A DNA stretch of 41,710 bases. It comes from Cellulomonas triticagri. Lineage in GTDB: Bacteria; Actinomycetota; Actinomycetes; Actinomycetales; Cellulomonadaceae. A program made the position numbers and the translations under genes. Location: positions 1 to 41,710 of the forward strand of contig NZ_RFFI01000021.1 in the NCBI RefSeq assembly GCF_003696205.1. Direction: 5' to 3'. Below the pieces are notes generated by a model. The model worked only from the letters and a program-made list of their open reading frames with translations, was not told the origin of the DNA and searched no databases. Positions 14,620 through 23,363 of the stretch are shown in pieces (the first letter of the stretch is position 1; the number at the start of each line of letters is the position of its first letter).

Positions 14620-15507
14620 GTGCCCCAGTCGACCGCACCCGCGCCGCGGGACCCCGACCAGCACGGGGACCCCGTCGCCGACGGCGCCGCTGCGGCCGAG
14701 GTCGCGACCCCGGCCGTTCCCGCGGCGGGCACCGGGCGCGTCGCCGCGTTCTTCGACGTCGACAACACGATCATCCGCGGCGCGAGCTCGTTCCACCTCG
14801 CCGTCGGGCTGTGGCGGCGCGGGTTCTTCCAGCGGACCGACATCGTGCGGTTCGCGGTGCACCAGATCCGTTACCTGCTGTTCGGCGAGAACCGCGAGCA
14901 GATCGACGAGGTCCGGTCCCGCGCGCTGGAGATCATGCGGGGCCGCTCCGTCGCCGAGGTCGTCGCCATCGCCGAGGACATCTACGACGAGGTCCTGGCG
15001 CTGCGGATCTTCCCGGGCACGCAGCGGCTGCTGGACCAGCACATCCGCGCGGGTCACGAGGTGTGGCTCGTCACGGCCACCCCGGTGGAGATCGCCGACA
15101 TCATCGCCCGGCGCCTGGGCACCACCGGCGCCCTCGGCACCGTCGCGGAGCACAAGGACGGCTTCTACACCGGTCGCCTCGTCGGGGACCTGCTGCACGG
15201 CAAGGCCAAGGCGTCCTCGGTGCGCGCGCTCGCCGACAAGGAGGGCCTGGACCTGTCGCTGTCCTTCGCCTACGGCGACTCGCAGAACGACGTCCCGATC
15301 CTGTCCGAGGTCGGCTTCCCGTGCGCGATCAACCCCGAGGGTCGGCTGCGCAAGCACGCCGCCGAGGTCGGCTGGCCGGTGCGCGAGTTCCGCGGCCGCC
15401 GCAACGCCACCCGGCGCGGCGTCGACGCGGCCACCGTGGCGGGGTCCGCGTGGGTGCTCGGGCTCGTCATCCGCGCGGTGCGCCGACGCCTCCGGGGCGG
15501 GGCGTGA
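14620..15507 (+). CDS. HAD-IB family phosphatase (SerB/CicA-like)
   Basis: A 295-residue HAD-superfamily hydrolase. After a disordered Ala/Pro-rich N-terminus of about 40 residues comes motif I, AAFFDVDNTIIRGASSFH (nucleophile D46, acid/base D48). Motif II is WLVTATPVEIAD, a Lys lies in LLHGKAKASSVRAL, and motif IV is FAYGDSQNDVPIL. The cap region includes YLLFGENREQIDEVRSRAL. The C-terminus has a hydrophobic stretch (VAGSAWVLGLVIRAV) followed by Arg, perhaps a membrane tether. Members dephosphorylate small molecules or lipid phosphates; the substrate is not predictable here. The GTG start gives the family length. It overlaps the following GNAT gene by four bases (GTGA), so translation is coupled. 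Confidence 0.88.
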   Translation: MPQSTAPAPRDPDQHGDPVADGAAAAEVATPAVPAAGTGRVAAFFDVDNTIIRGASSFHLAVGLWRRGFFQRTDIVRFAVHQIRYLLFGENREQIDEVRSRALEIMRGRSVAEVVAIAEDIYDEVLALRIFPGTQRLLDQHIRAGHEVWLVTATPVEIADIIARRLGTTGALGTVAEHKDGFYTGRLVGDLLHGKAKASSVRALADKEGLDLSLSFAYGDSQNDVPILSEVGFPCAINPEGRLRKHAAEVGWPVREFRGRRNATRRGVDAATVAGSAWVLGLVIRAVRRRLRGGA

Positions 15508-16040
15508 CCGCAGCGGTCGCCGTCCGTCCCGCTCGCGCCGACGAGGCCGACGCCGTCGCGGCGCTCGCCGCGGTGACGTTCCCGCTGGCCTGCCCGCCGT
15601 CGTCCACCCCGGCGGACCACGCGGCGTTCATCGCCGCGAACCTCACCCTGGCGCACTTCGCCGCACACCTCGCCGACCCCGCGCGGGACGTGCTGGTCGC
15701 CGACGACGGCGACGCGCTGCTCGGGTACACGCTGCTGGTCGCGGGCGAGCCGTACGCCCCCGAGGTCGCCGCCGTGGTCCCGCTGCGGCCCACCGTCGAG
15801 CTGAGCAAGTGCTACGTCCTGCCCGGGCAGCACGGCCGGGGCGTCGCGGACGCGCTGATGGCCGCGAGCCTCGACGCCGCCCGCGCGCGGGGCGCCGCCG
15901 GGGTGTGGCTGGGCGTCAACGGCGAGAACGCGCGGGCGCAGGGGTTCTACCGGCGCAGCGGGTTCACGCAGGTGGGCACCCGGACGTTCCAGGTCGGCGC
16001 CGAGCGGCACCACGACCTGGTGCTGCACCGCGCGGTCTGA
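15504..16040 (+). CDS. GNAT-family N-acetyltransferase
   Basis: A 178-residue acyl-CoA-dependent acetyltransferase. Visible elements are VAVRPARADEADAVAALAAVTF (strand 1 and helix 1), VLVADDGDALLGYTLLVAGE, ELSKCYVLPGQHGRGVADALMAASLDAARARGA with the acetyl-CoA pyrophosphate loop Q-H-G-R-G-V-A, and GVNGENARAQGFYRRSGFTQVGTRTF, the typical motif B end. The GTG at 15504 overlaps the HAD stop in GTGA. The acceptor is unknown. The pairing with a phosphatase gene might reflect joint modification of one metabolite, but that is only positional. It is convergent with the GH35 gene across a 54-base gap. Confidence 0.87.
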   Translation: MTAAVAVRPARADEADAVAALAAVTFPLACPPSSTPADHAAFIAANLTLAHFAAHLADPARDVLVADDGDALLGYTLLVAGEPYAPEVAAVVPLRPTVELSKCYVLPGQHGRGVADALMAASLDAARARGAAGVWLGVNGENARAQGFYRRSGFTQVGTRTFQVGAERHHDLVLHRAV

Positions 16041-16094
16041 CTCCGCCCCCGACCCTCCGAGGCCGTCACACCCGGGGGTGCGATCGGCGGGGGG

Positions 16095-18374
16095 TCATGG
16101 GGTGACCCGGGTCAGGTGGGCCACCTCGGCGACGGGGTCGTCGGGGCGCTGCACCAGCCACGCCCCGACCCGGCCAGGCAGGGCGAGCGGCTCCCGCAGC
16201 AGGTCGCGCCCGTCGCGGGCCAGGGCCACCCGCGCGGGCCAGGGCGACACGTTCATCACGTGCACCACGCGGGTGCCGTCCTCGGCGGCGGCGGGCACGA
16301 CCACGACGCCGCGGACCGTGGATTGCACCTGGACGGCCGGGCGTGCGCCGAGCCGGTCAAGGGCATCGGTCCAGATCGCCGGGAGGCAGGGCAGATCGGC
16401 CGTGATCGCGACGACCCGCCCGGCGCCGAGCGGGAGGTCGACCGCGCAGGGCGCGCCGCCGTGCGTGAGCCGGGCCAGGACCGTCGCCCCGGGGCCGACC
16501 GTGAGCGGCTGGGCCACGTCGACCGCGACCTCGGCGACGTCCCAGACGGGGGCGCCGTCCGGGAGACGCTCGGGGACCACGAACGGACGGGAGGTCGGCG
16601 TCGCCCGGACCAGCGGCTCGTGGTCACCGGACGGCGAGGTCCGGCCGACGGTCAGGCCCAGGGCGTCGACCAGGGTCGTCGCCGGCCGGTCCAGCATGTC
16701 CCGCAGCGGCAGCGGACCGTGCAGCAGCAGCCGGCCCCCGGCCCGCACCCAGGCGACCAGCCGCGCCTGGATCCCGTCGTCGAGAAAGGGCGTCGGCGCG
16801 AGCGCGAGGACGCGCCCGGTCGGCAGCGTGCCGTTCTGCACGTCGACGGCGTCCGGGGCGTACCCCCCGGTCACCAGCGCGCGCGTCATCACCTCGCGCG
16901 GGCCCGAGCCGCGGTACCGCTCCAGGTCGGCGACGAACGCGGCCTCGCGGGCCGACGGCGGGTACCGGAACTCGGTCATGTAGTGGTCGGGCACGAACCC
17001 CAGCGCCACGGGCGGCGTCTCGGGCCGCACGCGGCGCAGGAGGTCGCCCTGCTCCCGCACGGCGGTCACGATCCGGGCCAGCGGCGCGTGGTCCGGTGAC
17101 AGGTGGCCCTCCGGGTCGATCGGCGCCGCGAAGCCGTGTCGCTCCCCGGTGTGGGCGATGCGGTCGTTGCCGTCACCGACCGGCTCGGGCAGCACCGGGT
17201 TGCGCCCGCCGGCGAGCAGGTAGCAGTTGAGCACCGTGGCGCCCTGCGCGAGCGCCATCTGCAGCTTCATCGGCCCGGCCTCCGGACCGCTGCTGGGGGC
17301 CAGCGCCTCCCCGTAGTCGCCCGAGCCGACCTCGAGCTCCAGGGCGCCGAACGGCTGCCGCGGCCCGGTGGTGGCCGCGAGGAACGCGTGCGCAGCCCAC
17401 CAGCCCGGCAGCTTGTCGAGGGTGAGGTCCCCGACGTACAGGTCGCTGCCGGGGATCACGTCGTCGGCCCCGGCCCAGGTCGCGGACAGCTGGGAGATGC
17501 CGAGCGGGAACTCCGAGGCGGTGCCTCCCGACGAGCCGTGCACGTTGACCAGGAGCGGGACGCCGGTCACGCCGAGCTCCCGGCACCACCCGGCGAGCAC
17601 CCGCACGTACCGCGCGTCGCGACGGCGGGTCCACCGCCCGAGGTCGCGGTGCAGCGCGAGCACGACGTCCTCGGACGGGGAACGCAGAGCAGGGCCCCAC
17701 GCGGCCGCGCCGGCCGGGTCGAGCCCGTAGCGCGCGGCGACGGCGGCGGGGCCCTCCGCGGCCACCAGGTCCGCCACCAGGTCGGCGACCGCCGCGTCGG
17801 ACAGGTCCGGGGTGTTGGTGACCCAGGGCAGCATGCCGACCTCGTTGTCCAGCTGGACACCGACGACCGCGCCGCCGCGCGCCGGGAGCCGGGCGGCCAG
17901 CAGCGGCAACACCGCCTCGTACCAGCGCCGGGCCGCCGCGAGGAAGGCCGGGTGCAGGTAGTCGACGACCCCCTCGGGTCCTGCGACGCCGTCCCAGCCC
18001 GTGCGCCGGATCTCCGGGTGCTCGCGGACCACCGCGTACCCGATGCCCTCGTTCTTCAGCTCGACCATCACGAACGGGCCCGGGCGCGCGATGACCGCCA
18101 GCCCGCGCTCCGCGCACAGGTCGAGGAACCGGCCGACGTCCAGGTGCGGGTGCCGCTCCCCGAGGTCGAACGTGCCGTCCGGCTTCTCGTGGACCACCCA
18201 CGGGATGTACGTCGCGACCGCCGTCACGCCGGTGGCGACGGCCTGGTCGAGCCGGTCGGCCCACACGGCGGGGTCGAGCCGGAAGTAGTGGACCTCACCG
18301 CTCACGACGACGTCGTGGCGCAGGTCGACCGGGGCAGCACGGCGCGGTGCGGTGTCGGGACGGGCAGCAGGCAC
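16095..18374 (-). CDS. Glycoside hydrolase family 35 enzyme
   Basis: A 759-residue GH35-type enzyme without a signal peptide, so probably cytosolic. The (beta/alpha)8 domain begins VVVSGEVHYFRLDPAVWADRL (about 22-42), then ATYIPWVVHEKPDGTFDL, IARPGPFVMVELKNEG and VVGVQLDNEVG, with E178 the likely acid/base. The nucleophile is probably E346 or E348 in FGALELEVGSGDYG. The usual acid/base motif Q-x-E-N-E reads Q-L-D-N-E here, and this, with weak nucleophile-region similarity, argues against a classic beta-galactosidase. Known GH35 activities include beta-galactosidase and a beta-1,2-glucan-acting glucosyltransferase. The GH144-like neighbour favours the second, an inference. The GTG at 18374 follows GGAGG and lies 42 bases after the GH144 stop. 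It is the last gene of the lacI-led string. Confidence 0.85.
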   Translation of the reverse strand: MPAARPDTAPRRAAPVDLRHDVVVSGEVHYFRLDPAVWADRLDQAVATGVTAVATYIPWVVHEKPDGTFDLGERHPHLDVGRFLDLCAERGLAVIARPGPFVMVELKNEGIGYAVVREHPEIRRTGWDGVAGPEGVVDYLHPAFLAAARRWYEAVLPLLAARLPARGGAVVGVQLDNEVGMLPWVTNTPDLSDAAVADLVADLVAAEGPAAVAARYGLDPAGAAAWGPALRSPSEDVVLALHRDLGRWTRRRDARYVRVLAGWCRELGVTGVPLLVNVHGSSGGTASEFPLGISQLSATWAGADDVIPGSDLYVGDLTLDKLPGWWAAHAFLAATTGPRQPFGALELEVGSGDYGEALAPSSGPEAGPMKLQMALAQGATVLNCYLLAGGRNPVLPEPVGDGNDRIAHTGERHGFAAPIDPEGHLSPDHAPLARIVTAVREQGDLLRRVRPETPPVALGFVPDHYMTEFRYPPSAREAAFVADLERYRGSGPREVMTRALVTGGYAPDAVDVQNGTLPTGRVLALAPTPFLDDGIQARLVAWVRAGGRLLLHGPLPLRDMLDRPATTLVDALGLTVGRTSPSGDHEPLVRATPTSRPFVVPERLPDGAPVWDVAEVAVDVAQPLTVGPGATVLARLTHGGAPCAVDLPLGAGRVVAITADLPCLPAIWTDALDRLGARPAVQVQSTVRGVVVVPAAAEDGTRVVHVMNVSPWPARVALARDGRDLLREPLALPGRVGAWLVQRPDDPVAEVAHLTRVTP

Positions 18375-18416
18375 GGGTCCTCCGAGGGAGCGCGGGGGCG
18401 GCAGAGGTGGGGCGGG

Positions 18417-19724
18417 TCAGGGGGCGGGGGTGAAGCCGAGCGCGTCGGCGCCGCGGGCGATCCAGGGGTGGCCGGCAACGGCGTCCCACACCAGCGTCGA
18501 CCCCAGCGCGGCGGCACCGAGCAGGGCGGTCACGCCCTTGTTCAGGCCGAACCGCGGACCGGCGTACCAGGGTCCGGGGCCCTCGAGGTTGACCCCGTCG
18601 GTCGCACCCCACCGGTTCCACGCCCCGGGATGCTCGTCGCGCAGCACCCGCAGCGCGGGCGCGACGGCCTCCGGGGCGAGTGGCAGCGCGCCGAACAGCG
18701 AGGCGGGCGGGACCGTGCCGTCCGCGTGGGGCTCGCGGGTGGACGGGCGAGCGCCGTTCACGACGTACCCGCTCGGCCCCAGCCCGGCCGCCGGGCCCCA
18801 GAGGCCCGCGGCGAAGGTGCGCCACCGTCCCGCCTGGTCGGCGCACCAGGCACGCGAGGCGAGCGACGCCTCGCGCGCGTTGGCCCACCAGTCGCGCCCG
18901 TCCAGGTCGCGCACGCGCTGGAAGGGGTAGAACGCGACCGGGAAGTGGTAGACGAACAGCGTCCCGGCCGGCTCGTGCACGCAGGTGTGCCCGCCGTAGG
19001 TCCCGACCGGCTTGGCGAACCCGCGCCACAGGTCCCGCGCCAGGTGCTCGGGGACGTCCGGGTGGCCCGCGGCGAGCAGGTACATCGGGAGCTGCTCGGC
19101 CGTCATGTCCCAGGCGCTGACGAATCCCTCGTCGTCCGCGCCCTCGGCGTAGGCGTCGTCCGAGGACGCCACCCACGCCATGCGCAGCACGGTCCGCCCG
19201 TCGCGCTCCGCCACGAGCCAGGGCCACTCGACGCGCGCCAGCAGGTCCTCCGTGGCGCGGTCGACCGCCGGGTCGTCGGCGAAGCAGCGCGAGGCGACCA
19301 CCGCGCCGCACAGCGCGAGCGCGGTGTCGATCGTGGAGTACTCCGACCGTCCGTGGCGCGCGCCGGTGCGGGGGTCGACGAAGTGCGCGAGGAACCCGTG
19401 GCGGTGGGGCACCGAGTCCGTGAGCGTCCGCAGGGTGGCCAGGACCCGCTCGTGCACGGCGTCCCGGGCGAGCACGCCGCGCTCGACCCCGACGCACCAG
19501 GCCGCGAGCGCGAACCCCGTCGCGGCGACCGAGGCGACGTCGGGCCGGTCGTCCCGGTCCAGCACGAGGCCGCAGCCTGGGCTGCCCGGGTCCGCGGTGG
19601 CGTGCTCCCACAGCCAGCGGATCGAGGCGTCGACCTCGCGCTCGGTGAGCGCACGGATGTCGTCGGGCAGCGCGGGCGCCTCGGGACGCCCAGGTCGAGG
19701 GGTACCGGTCGTGGTGGGGATCAT
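18417..19724 (-). CDS. GH144-like endo-beta-1,2-glucanase (glucoamylase-like family)
   Basis: A 435-residue protein of the glucoamylase-like (alpha/alpha)6-barrel family, which includes GH144 endo-beta-1,2-glucanases. Recognisable segments: VASVAATGFALAAWCVGVERG, HGFLAHFVDPRTGARHGRSE followed by YSTIDTALALCGAVVASRCF, AWDMTAEQLPMYLLAAGHP, the loop HTCVHEPAGTLFVYHFPVAFYPF, and GLGPSGYVVNG. No signal peptide is seen, so it would act on imported oligosaccharides in the cytosol. This is unusual for an endo-enzyme and may suggest oligomer trimming. Its ATG overlaps the ABC ATPase stop (ATGA), showing the transporter and hydrolase are one unit. GH144 versus the related GH162 or uncharacterised members cannot be settled by eye. 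Confidence 0.72.
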   Translation of the reverse strand: MIPTTTGTPRPGRPEAPALPDDIRALTEREVDASIRWLWEHATADPGSPGCGLVLDRDDRPDVASVAATGFALAAWCVGVERGVLARDAVHERVLATLRTLTDSVPHRHGFLAHFVDPRTGARHGRSEYSTIDTALALCGAVVASRCFADDPAVDRATEDLLARVEWPWLVAERDGRTVLRMAWVASSDDAYAEGADDEGFVSAWDMTAEQLPMYLLAAGHPDVPEHLARDLWRGFAKPVGTYGGHTCVHEPAGTLFVYHFPVAFYPFQRVRDLDGRDWWANAREASLASRAWCADQAGRWRTFAAGLWGPAAGLGPSGYVVNGARPSTREPHADGTVPPASLFGALPLAPEAVAPALRVLRDEHPGAWNRWGATDGVNLEGPGPWYAGPRFGLNKGVTALLGAAALGSTLVWDAVAGHPWIARGADALGFTPAP

Positions 19725-21412
19725 GCGGAGGTCCTCCGGGCGAACGGGTGCGGGATGGCGTCGAGCAGCTCGCGGGTGTAGTCGGCCTGGGGGTCGCCGA
19801 TGACCTCGGCCGCGGGACCGGACTCCACGAGGGCGCCCTCGCGGAGCACGAGCACGTCGTCGGCGAGCGTGGCCGCCGACAGCAGGTCGTGGGTGATGTA
19901 GAGCATCCCGACGCCGTGGTCCGCGACGAGCGACTGCAGCACCTCCAGGATCTCCGCCCGGATGGACACGTCGAGGCTGGCGATCGGCTCGTCGGCGACC
20001 ACGAGCCGCGGCTCGGCCGCGAGCGCGCGGGCGATCACGACGCGCTGGCGCTGCCCGCCCGAGAGCTGGTGCGGCAGCCGGCCCAGGTACCGGCCGGCGG
20101 GGGTGAGCCCGACCTGCTCCAGCAGGTCGGCCGCGCGCTCCAGCGCCGCCCGCCGCCCGAGGTGGTGGTAGTTCGCGAGCGGCCGCGACAGCGCGTAGCC
20201 GACCGTGAGGGTCGGGTTCAGCGCCGAGTACGGGTCCTGGAAGACGTACTGCACGTTCCTGCGGTACTCGGCCGCGACCGCGCCGCGCAGCGCGGCGACG
20301 TCGTGCGGCCGGTGCTGCTCCTGGTCGAGGTACCGGACGGTCCCCGAGGTCGGCACGTCGATGCGGGTGAGCACCCGGGCGATCGTGGACTTCCCGGAGC
20401 CGGACTGCCCGACCAGCGCGGTGACCGCGCCCTCCCGGAGCGTGAAGGACACGCCCTGGACCGCGTCGACGTGCTCGGTGCGCCAGCCGCGCCGCCGGGT
20501 GAACCGGCGACGCAGGTCCTCGACCTGCACGACGGGATCGTGCGCCACCGGCCGGGGCACCTCGGCGGGCTCGGCGATCTCCGGGCCGGTGTAGCCCGGG
20601 ACCCGCTCGCCGAGGAGCTCCGCGTAGGACCCGACCAGGTGGATCGAGTACGGGTGCCGCGGGCCGGTCGTCACGGCCTGCGCCGTGTTGAGGTCCTCGA
20701 CGACCTCGCCCTCGTACATCACCGCGACCCGGTCGGCGTTGTCCAGCAGCGTCCCCATGTCGTGCGTGATCAGCACGGCGCCGAACCGCTCCCGCGCCTG
20801 CAGCTCGCGGATCTTGTCCAGCACCGACTTCTGCACCACGACGTCCAGCCCGGTCGTCGGCTCGTCGAACAGCACGAGGCGGGGCCGCAGGGCGAGGGCG
20901 AGCGCGAGGTTGACGCGCTGCCGCATCCCCCCGGACAGCTCGTGCGGGTACCGGTCGAGGAACCGCGGGTCCACGCTGACCAGGTCGAACAGCTCCGCCG
21001 CACGCTCCCGCGCGTCGGTGGGGCGGTCCGGGTCGTCGTGCGCGGCGATGACGTCCTCGAACACGCGCCGCACCCGGACCACCGGGTTGAGCGCGTTCAT
21101 GCTCGACTGGAAGACGGTGGCGACGGCGGACCAGCGCAGCGGGCGCAGCGCGTCGTCGTCGAGGTCGGTGACGTCCGTGTCACCCCAGCGGATCGTCCCG
21201 CCGGTCACGTGACCCGGTCGGCGCAGCAGCCGGAGCACGGCCTGGGCGAACGTCGTCTTGCCCGACCCCGACTCCCCCGCGAGGCCGACGAGCTCGCCGG
21301 GGTCGACCCGCAGGGACGCGTGCCGCACGGCGTCGACGACGGGGCCGAGCGCGGGCCGGTACTGCACCGACAGGTCCTCGACGGTCAGGACCGGACCGGG
21401 TGTCGTGGGCAT
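19721..21412 (-). CDS. Fused double ABC ATPase (DppD-DppF type)
   Basis: A 563-residue protein carrying both ATP-binding domains of a Dpp/Opp-type importer. Domain 1: Walker A GLAGESGSGKTT (K52), Q-loop FQSSMNALNP, signature LSGGMRQR (159-166), Walker B LVLFDEPTTGLD (179-190), switch His in LITHDMG. Domain 2: Walker A VGQSGSGKST (K341), FQDPYSALNP, LSGGQRQR, LVVADEPIASLD, YITHDL. The family-specific C-terminal extension of domain 1 (PRHPYSIHLVGSYAELL) is also present. Two ATPases are often separate genes; here they are fused, fixing a heterodimer-like pair. Its ATG overlaps the permease stop (TGATG). It powers the adjacent permeases, and the cargo is probably an oligosaccharide given the glycosidase neighbours. 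Confidence 0.93.
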   Translation of the reverse strand: MPTTPGPVLTVEDLSVQYRPALGPVVDAVRHASLRVDPGELVGLAGESGSGKTTFAQAVLRLLRRPGHVTGGTIRWGDTDVTDLDDDALRPLRWSAVATVFQSSMNALNPVVRVRRVFEDVIAAHDDPDRPTDARERAAELFDLVSVDPRFLDRYPHELSGGMRQRVNLALALALRPRLVLFDEPTTGLDVVVQKSVLDKIRELQARERFGAVLITHDMGTLLDNADRVAVMYEGEVVEDLNTAQAVTTGPRHPYSIHLVGSYAELLGERVPGYTGPEIAEPAEVPRPVAHDPVVQVEDLRRRFTRRRGWRTEHVDAVQGVSFTLREGAVTALVGQSGSGKSTIARVLTRIDVPTSGTVRYLDQEQHRPHDVAALRGAVAAEYRRNVQYVFQDPYSALNPTLTVGYALSRPLANYHHLGRRAALERAADLLEQVGLTPAGRYLGRLPHQLSGGQRQRVVIARALAAEPRLVVADEPIASLDVSIRAEILEVLQSLVADHGVGMLYITHDLLSAATLADDVLVLREGALVESGPAAEVIGDPQADYTRELLDAIPHPFARRTSA

Positions 21413-22356
21413 CAGTCGTCCTCCTCGCGCAGGTGGGGGTTGCTCAGCAGGTCCACGCCGAAGTTCACGAACGTCAGCGACGTCATGAGCAGCGCGAGCA
21501 TCAGACCCGGGGCGACGAGCCACACCCACAGCCCCTGCACGAGGGCGCCGTTGGCGTTGGCCTGGGCGAGCATCTGCCCCCAGCTGACCGTGTTGGGGTC
21601 GCCGAACCCCATGAACGACAGGCCCGCCTCCGCGGCGATCGCGCCCGTCGCCGCCCCGATGAACCCCGAGACGACCAGGGAGGCCATGTTCGGCATGATC
21701 TCCCGCAGCACGATGCGGGGCATGCTGTCGCCGCCGAACCGGGCGGCGGTGACGAAGTCGCGGTTGCGCATCGAGATGATCAGCGCGCGCATCTCCCGCG
21801 AGGCGCCCGCCCAGCTGGTGATCGCGATGACGAACACCAGGAGCGCCAGCCCGCGGGTCTCGCTGTACGCGACGATCACCATCATCAGCGGCAGCACCGG
21901 CACGACGAGCGCGAGATTGGTGACGAAGGACAGCACGTCGTCGACCGCGCTCCCCTCCCGGTACCCGGCGGTCAGCCCGATGGCGATCGCGATGACGATC
22001 GTGGCGACGCCGCCGAGCACCCCGATGGCGAACGACAGCCGCGCCCCGTGCACCAGCTGGGTCCAGATGTCGTAGCCGAGGGTGTTCGTGCCCATCCAGT
22101 GCGCGCCGCTCGGGTCCTGCGCCGGCACGAAGGTCGCGTCGTCCGGCCGGTAGGGCGACAGCAGGTCGGCGAAGACCGCCACGAGCAGGAAGACGCTCAG
22201 CATGACGACGCCGATGCGGGCCTTGCGGCTCGACCAGATCACGGCGTACCAGCGGGGTGGTCGCAGGGCGGTACGGGCCTCGCCCGCGGCGTCGTGGGCG
22301 GCGCGGACCCGACGCGGCGACGGCAGCGGACGGGGGACGGCGGAGCTCTCGGACAT
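21412..22356 (-). CDS. Dpp/Opp-type ABC permease, DppC-like
   Basis: A 314-residue membrane permease. It begins with a hydrophilic leader of about 40 residues, then TM1 (IGVVMLSVFLLVAVFADLLSP). The DppC signature HWMGTNTLGYDIWTQLVHGARLSFAIG follows, then four to five further membrane segments and the ATPase-contacting loop MRNRDFVTAARFGGDSMPRIVLREIMPN. GLSFMGFGDPNTVSWGQML near the C-terminus is typical of DppC. It forms the translocation channel with the DppB-like protein upstream. It is 17 bases downstream of that gene and overlaps the ATPase gene. Family-5 transporters carry peptides, nickel or oligosaccharides; the surrounding enzymes favour sugar. Confidence 0.93.
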   Translation of the reverse strand: MSESSAVPRPLPSPRRVRAAHDAAGEARTALRPPRWYAVIWSSRKARIGVVMLSVFLLVAVFADLLSPYRPDDATFVPAQDPSGAHWMGTNTLGYDIWTQLVHGARLSFAIGVLGGVATIVIAIAIGLTAGYREGSAVDDVLSFVTNLALVVPVLPLMMVIVAYSETRGLALLVFVIAITSWAGASREMRALIISMRNRDFVTAARFGGDSMPRIVLREIMPNMASLVVSGFIGAATGAIAAEAGLSFMGFGDPNTVSWGQMLAQANANGALVQGLWVWLVAPGLMLALLMTSLTFVNFGVDLLSNPHLREEDD

Positions 22357-22373
22357 CGGTGGTCACCTGTCCT

Positions 22374-23360
22374 TCACGCGGCGGCCCGGCGGGCACGCGG
22401 GTCGATGAGCGGGTAGATCAGGTCGACCACGAAGTTCGCCGTGAGGACGATCACGATGGTCGCGAGCAGGATCGCCTGCATGAGGGGGAAGTCGCGGTTC
22501 GCGGTGGCCTCGCCCATGAGCCGCCCCATGCCGGGGTAGTCGAAGACGCTCTCGATGAGGATCGAGCCGCCCATCAGCACGCCGAGCGACAGCGCGAACC
22601 CGGTGACGACGGGCAGCAGGGCGTTGCGTGCCGCGTACCCGAGCGCGACCGTGCGCTCCCGCAGTCCCGCCGCGCCGGCCAGGCGGATGTAGTCCTCGCC
22701 GAGCACCTGCACCATCGTGTTGCGCATCGACAGGATGAACCCGATCGGGGCCGTGACCATGAGGGTCAGCGCGGGGAGGAACCCGTGCGCCACGACGTCG
22801 GCGACGTGCGACGCGGTCCACCCGGGGTCGGTGTAGCCGTACCCGCCGGACGCGGGGAACCAGCCCAGCGTGTAGGCGAACACGAACAGCACGATCAGGC
22901 CGATCCACACCGACTGCAGGTTGCCGACGAACGTCGAGCCGACCGAGATCGTCGCGTCGAACCGGCTGTTGCGCCGCCACGCCGCGAGGGCGCCGAGCAG
23001 CGTGCCGAGCAGGAACGACACCACCTGGGTGAGCCCGACCAGGACCAGCGTCCAGGGGAGCGCTTTCCCGATGACGTCGACGACGGGGAACGGGAAGTAG
23101 GTGAACGAGATCCCCAGGTCCCCCGATGCGAGCTGCCGCAGGTACTGCCCGTAGGCCACCAGCACGTTCTCGTCGCCGTAACCGAGCATCGCCCGGACCG
23201 CCGCGACCTGGGCCGGGTCGATCTCACCCTGCCCGCTGAGCTGGCGGACCATGATCTCCGCGGGATCGCCCGGCTGCAGCCGCGGGATGACGAAGTTGAG
23301 CGTCACCGCCGCCCACAGCGTCAGCACGAAGTACCCGGTCTTGCGCAGGTAGTACGCCAC
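22374..23360 (-). CDS. Dpp/Opp-type ABC permease, DppB-like
   Basis: A 328-residue permease. TM1 is in the N-terminal YFVLTLWAAVTLNFVIPRLQPGDPAE, the classical DppB opening. A long extracytoplasmic stretch follows, then VLVGLTQVVSFLLGTLLGALAAW, further membrane segments, and the EAA-type loop VLGEDYIRLAGAAGLRERTVALGYAARNALLPV that docks on the ATPase. The C-terminus has GGSILIESVFDYPGMGRLMGEATANRDFPLMQA, typical of the family. The GTG start lies 3 bases after the binding-protein stop. Function: transmembrane channel half of the locus 1 importer. Confidence 0.93.
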   Translation of the reverse strand: MAYYLRKTGYFVLTLWAAVTLNFVIPRLQPGDPAEIMVRQLSGQGEIDPAQVAAVRAMLGYGDENVLVAYGQYLRQLASGDLGISFTYFPFPVVDVIGKALPWTLVLVGLTQVVSFLLGTLLGALAAWRRNSRFDATISVGSTFVGNLQSVWIGLIVLFVFAYTLGWFPASGGYGYTDPGWTASHVADVVAHGFLPALTLMVTAPIGFILSMRNTMVQVLGEDYIRLAGAAGLRERTVALGYAARNALLPVVTGFALSLGVLMGGSILIESVFDYPGMGRLMGEATANRDFPLMQAILLATIVIVLTANFVVDLIYPLIDPRARRAAA

Positions 23361-23363
23361 CGC

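Noticed and set aside
17103..19781. A plus-strand open frame of nearly 900 codons opposite the GH35 and GH144 genes.
   Set aside because: Composition is that of a shadow frame (Arg, Gly, Val, His-rich without motifs); the minus strand carries recognisable enzymes with overlapping starts and stops.
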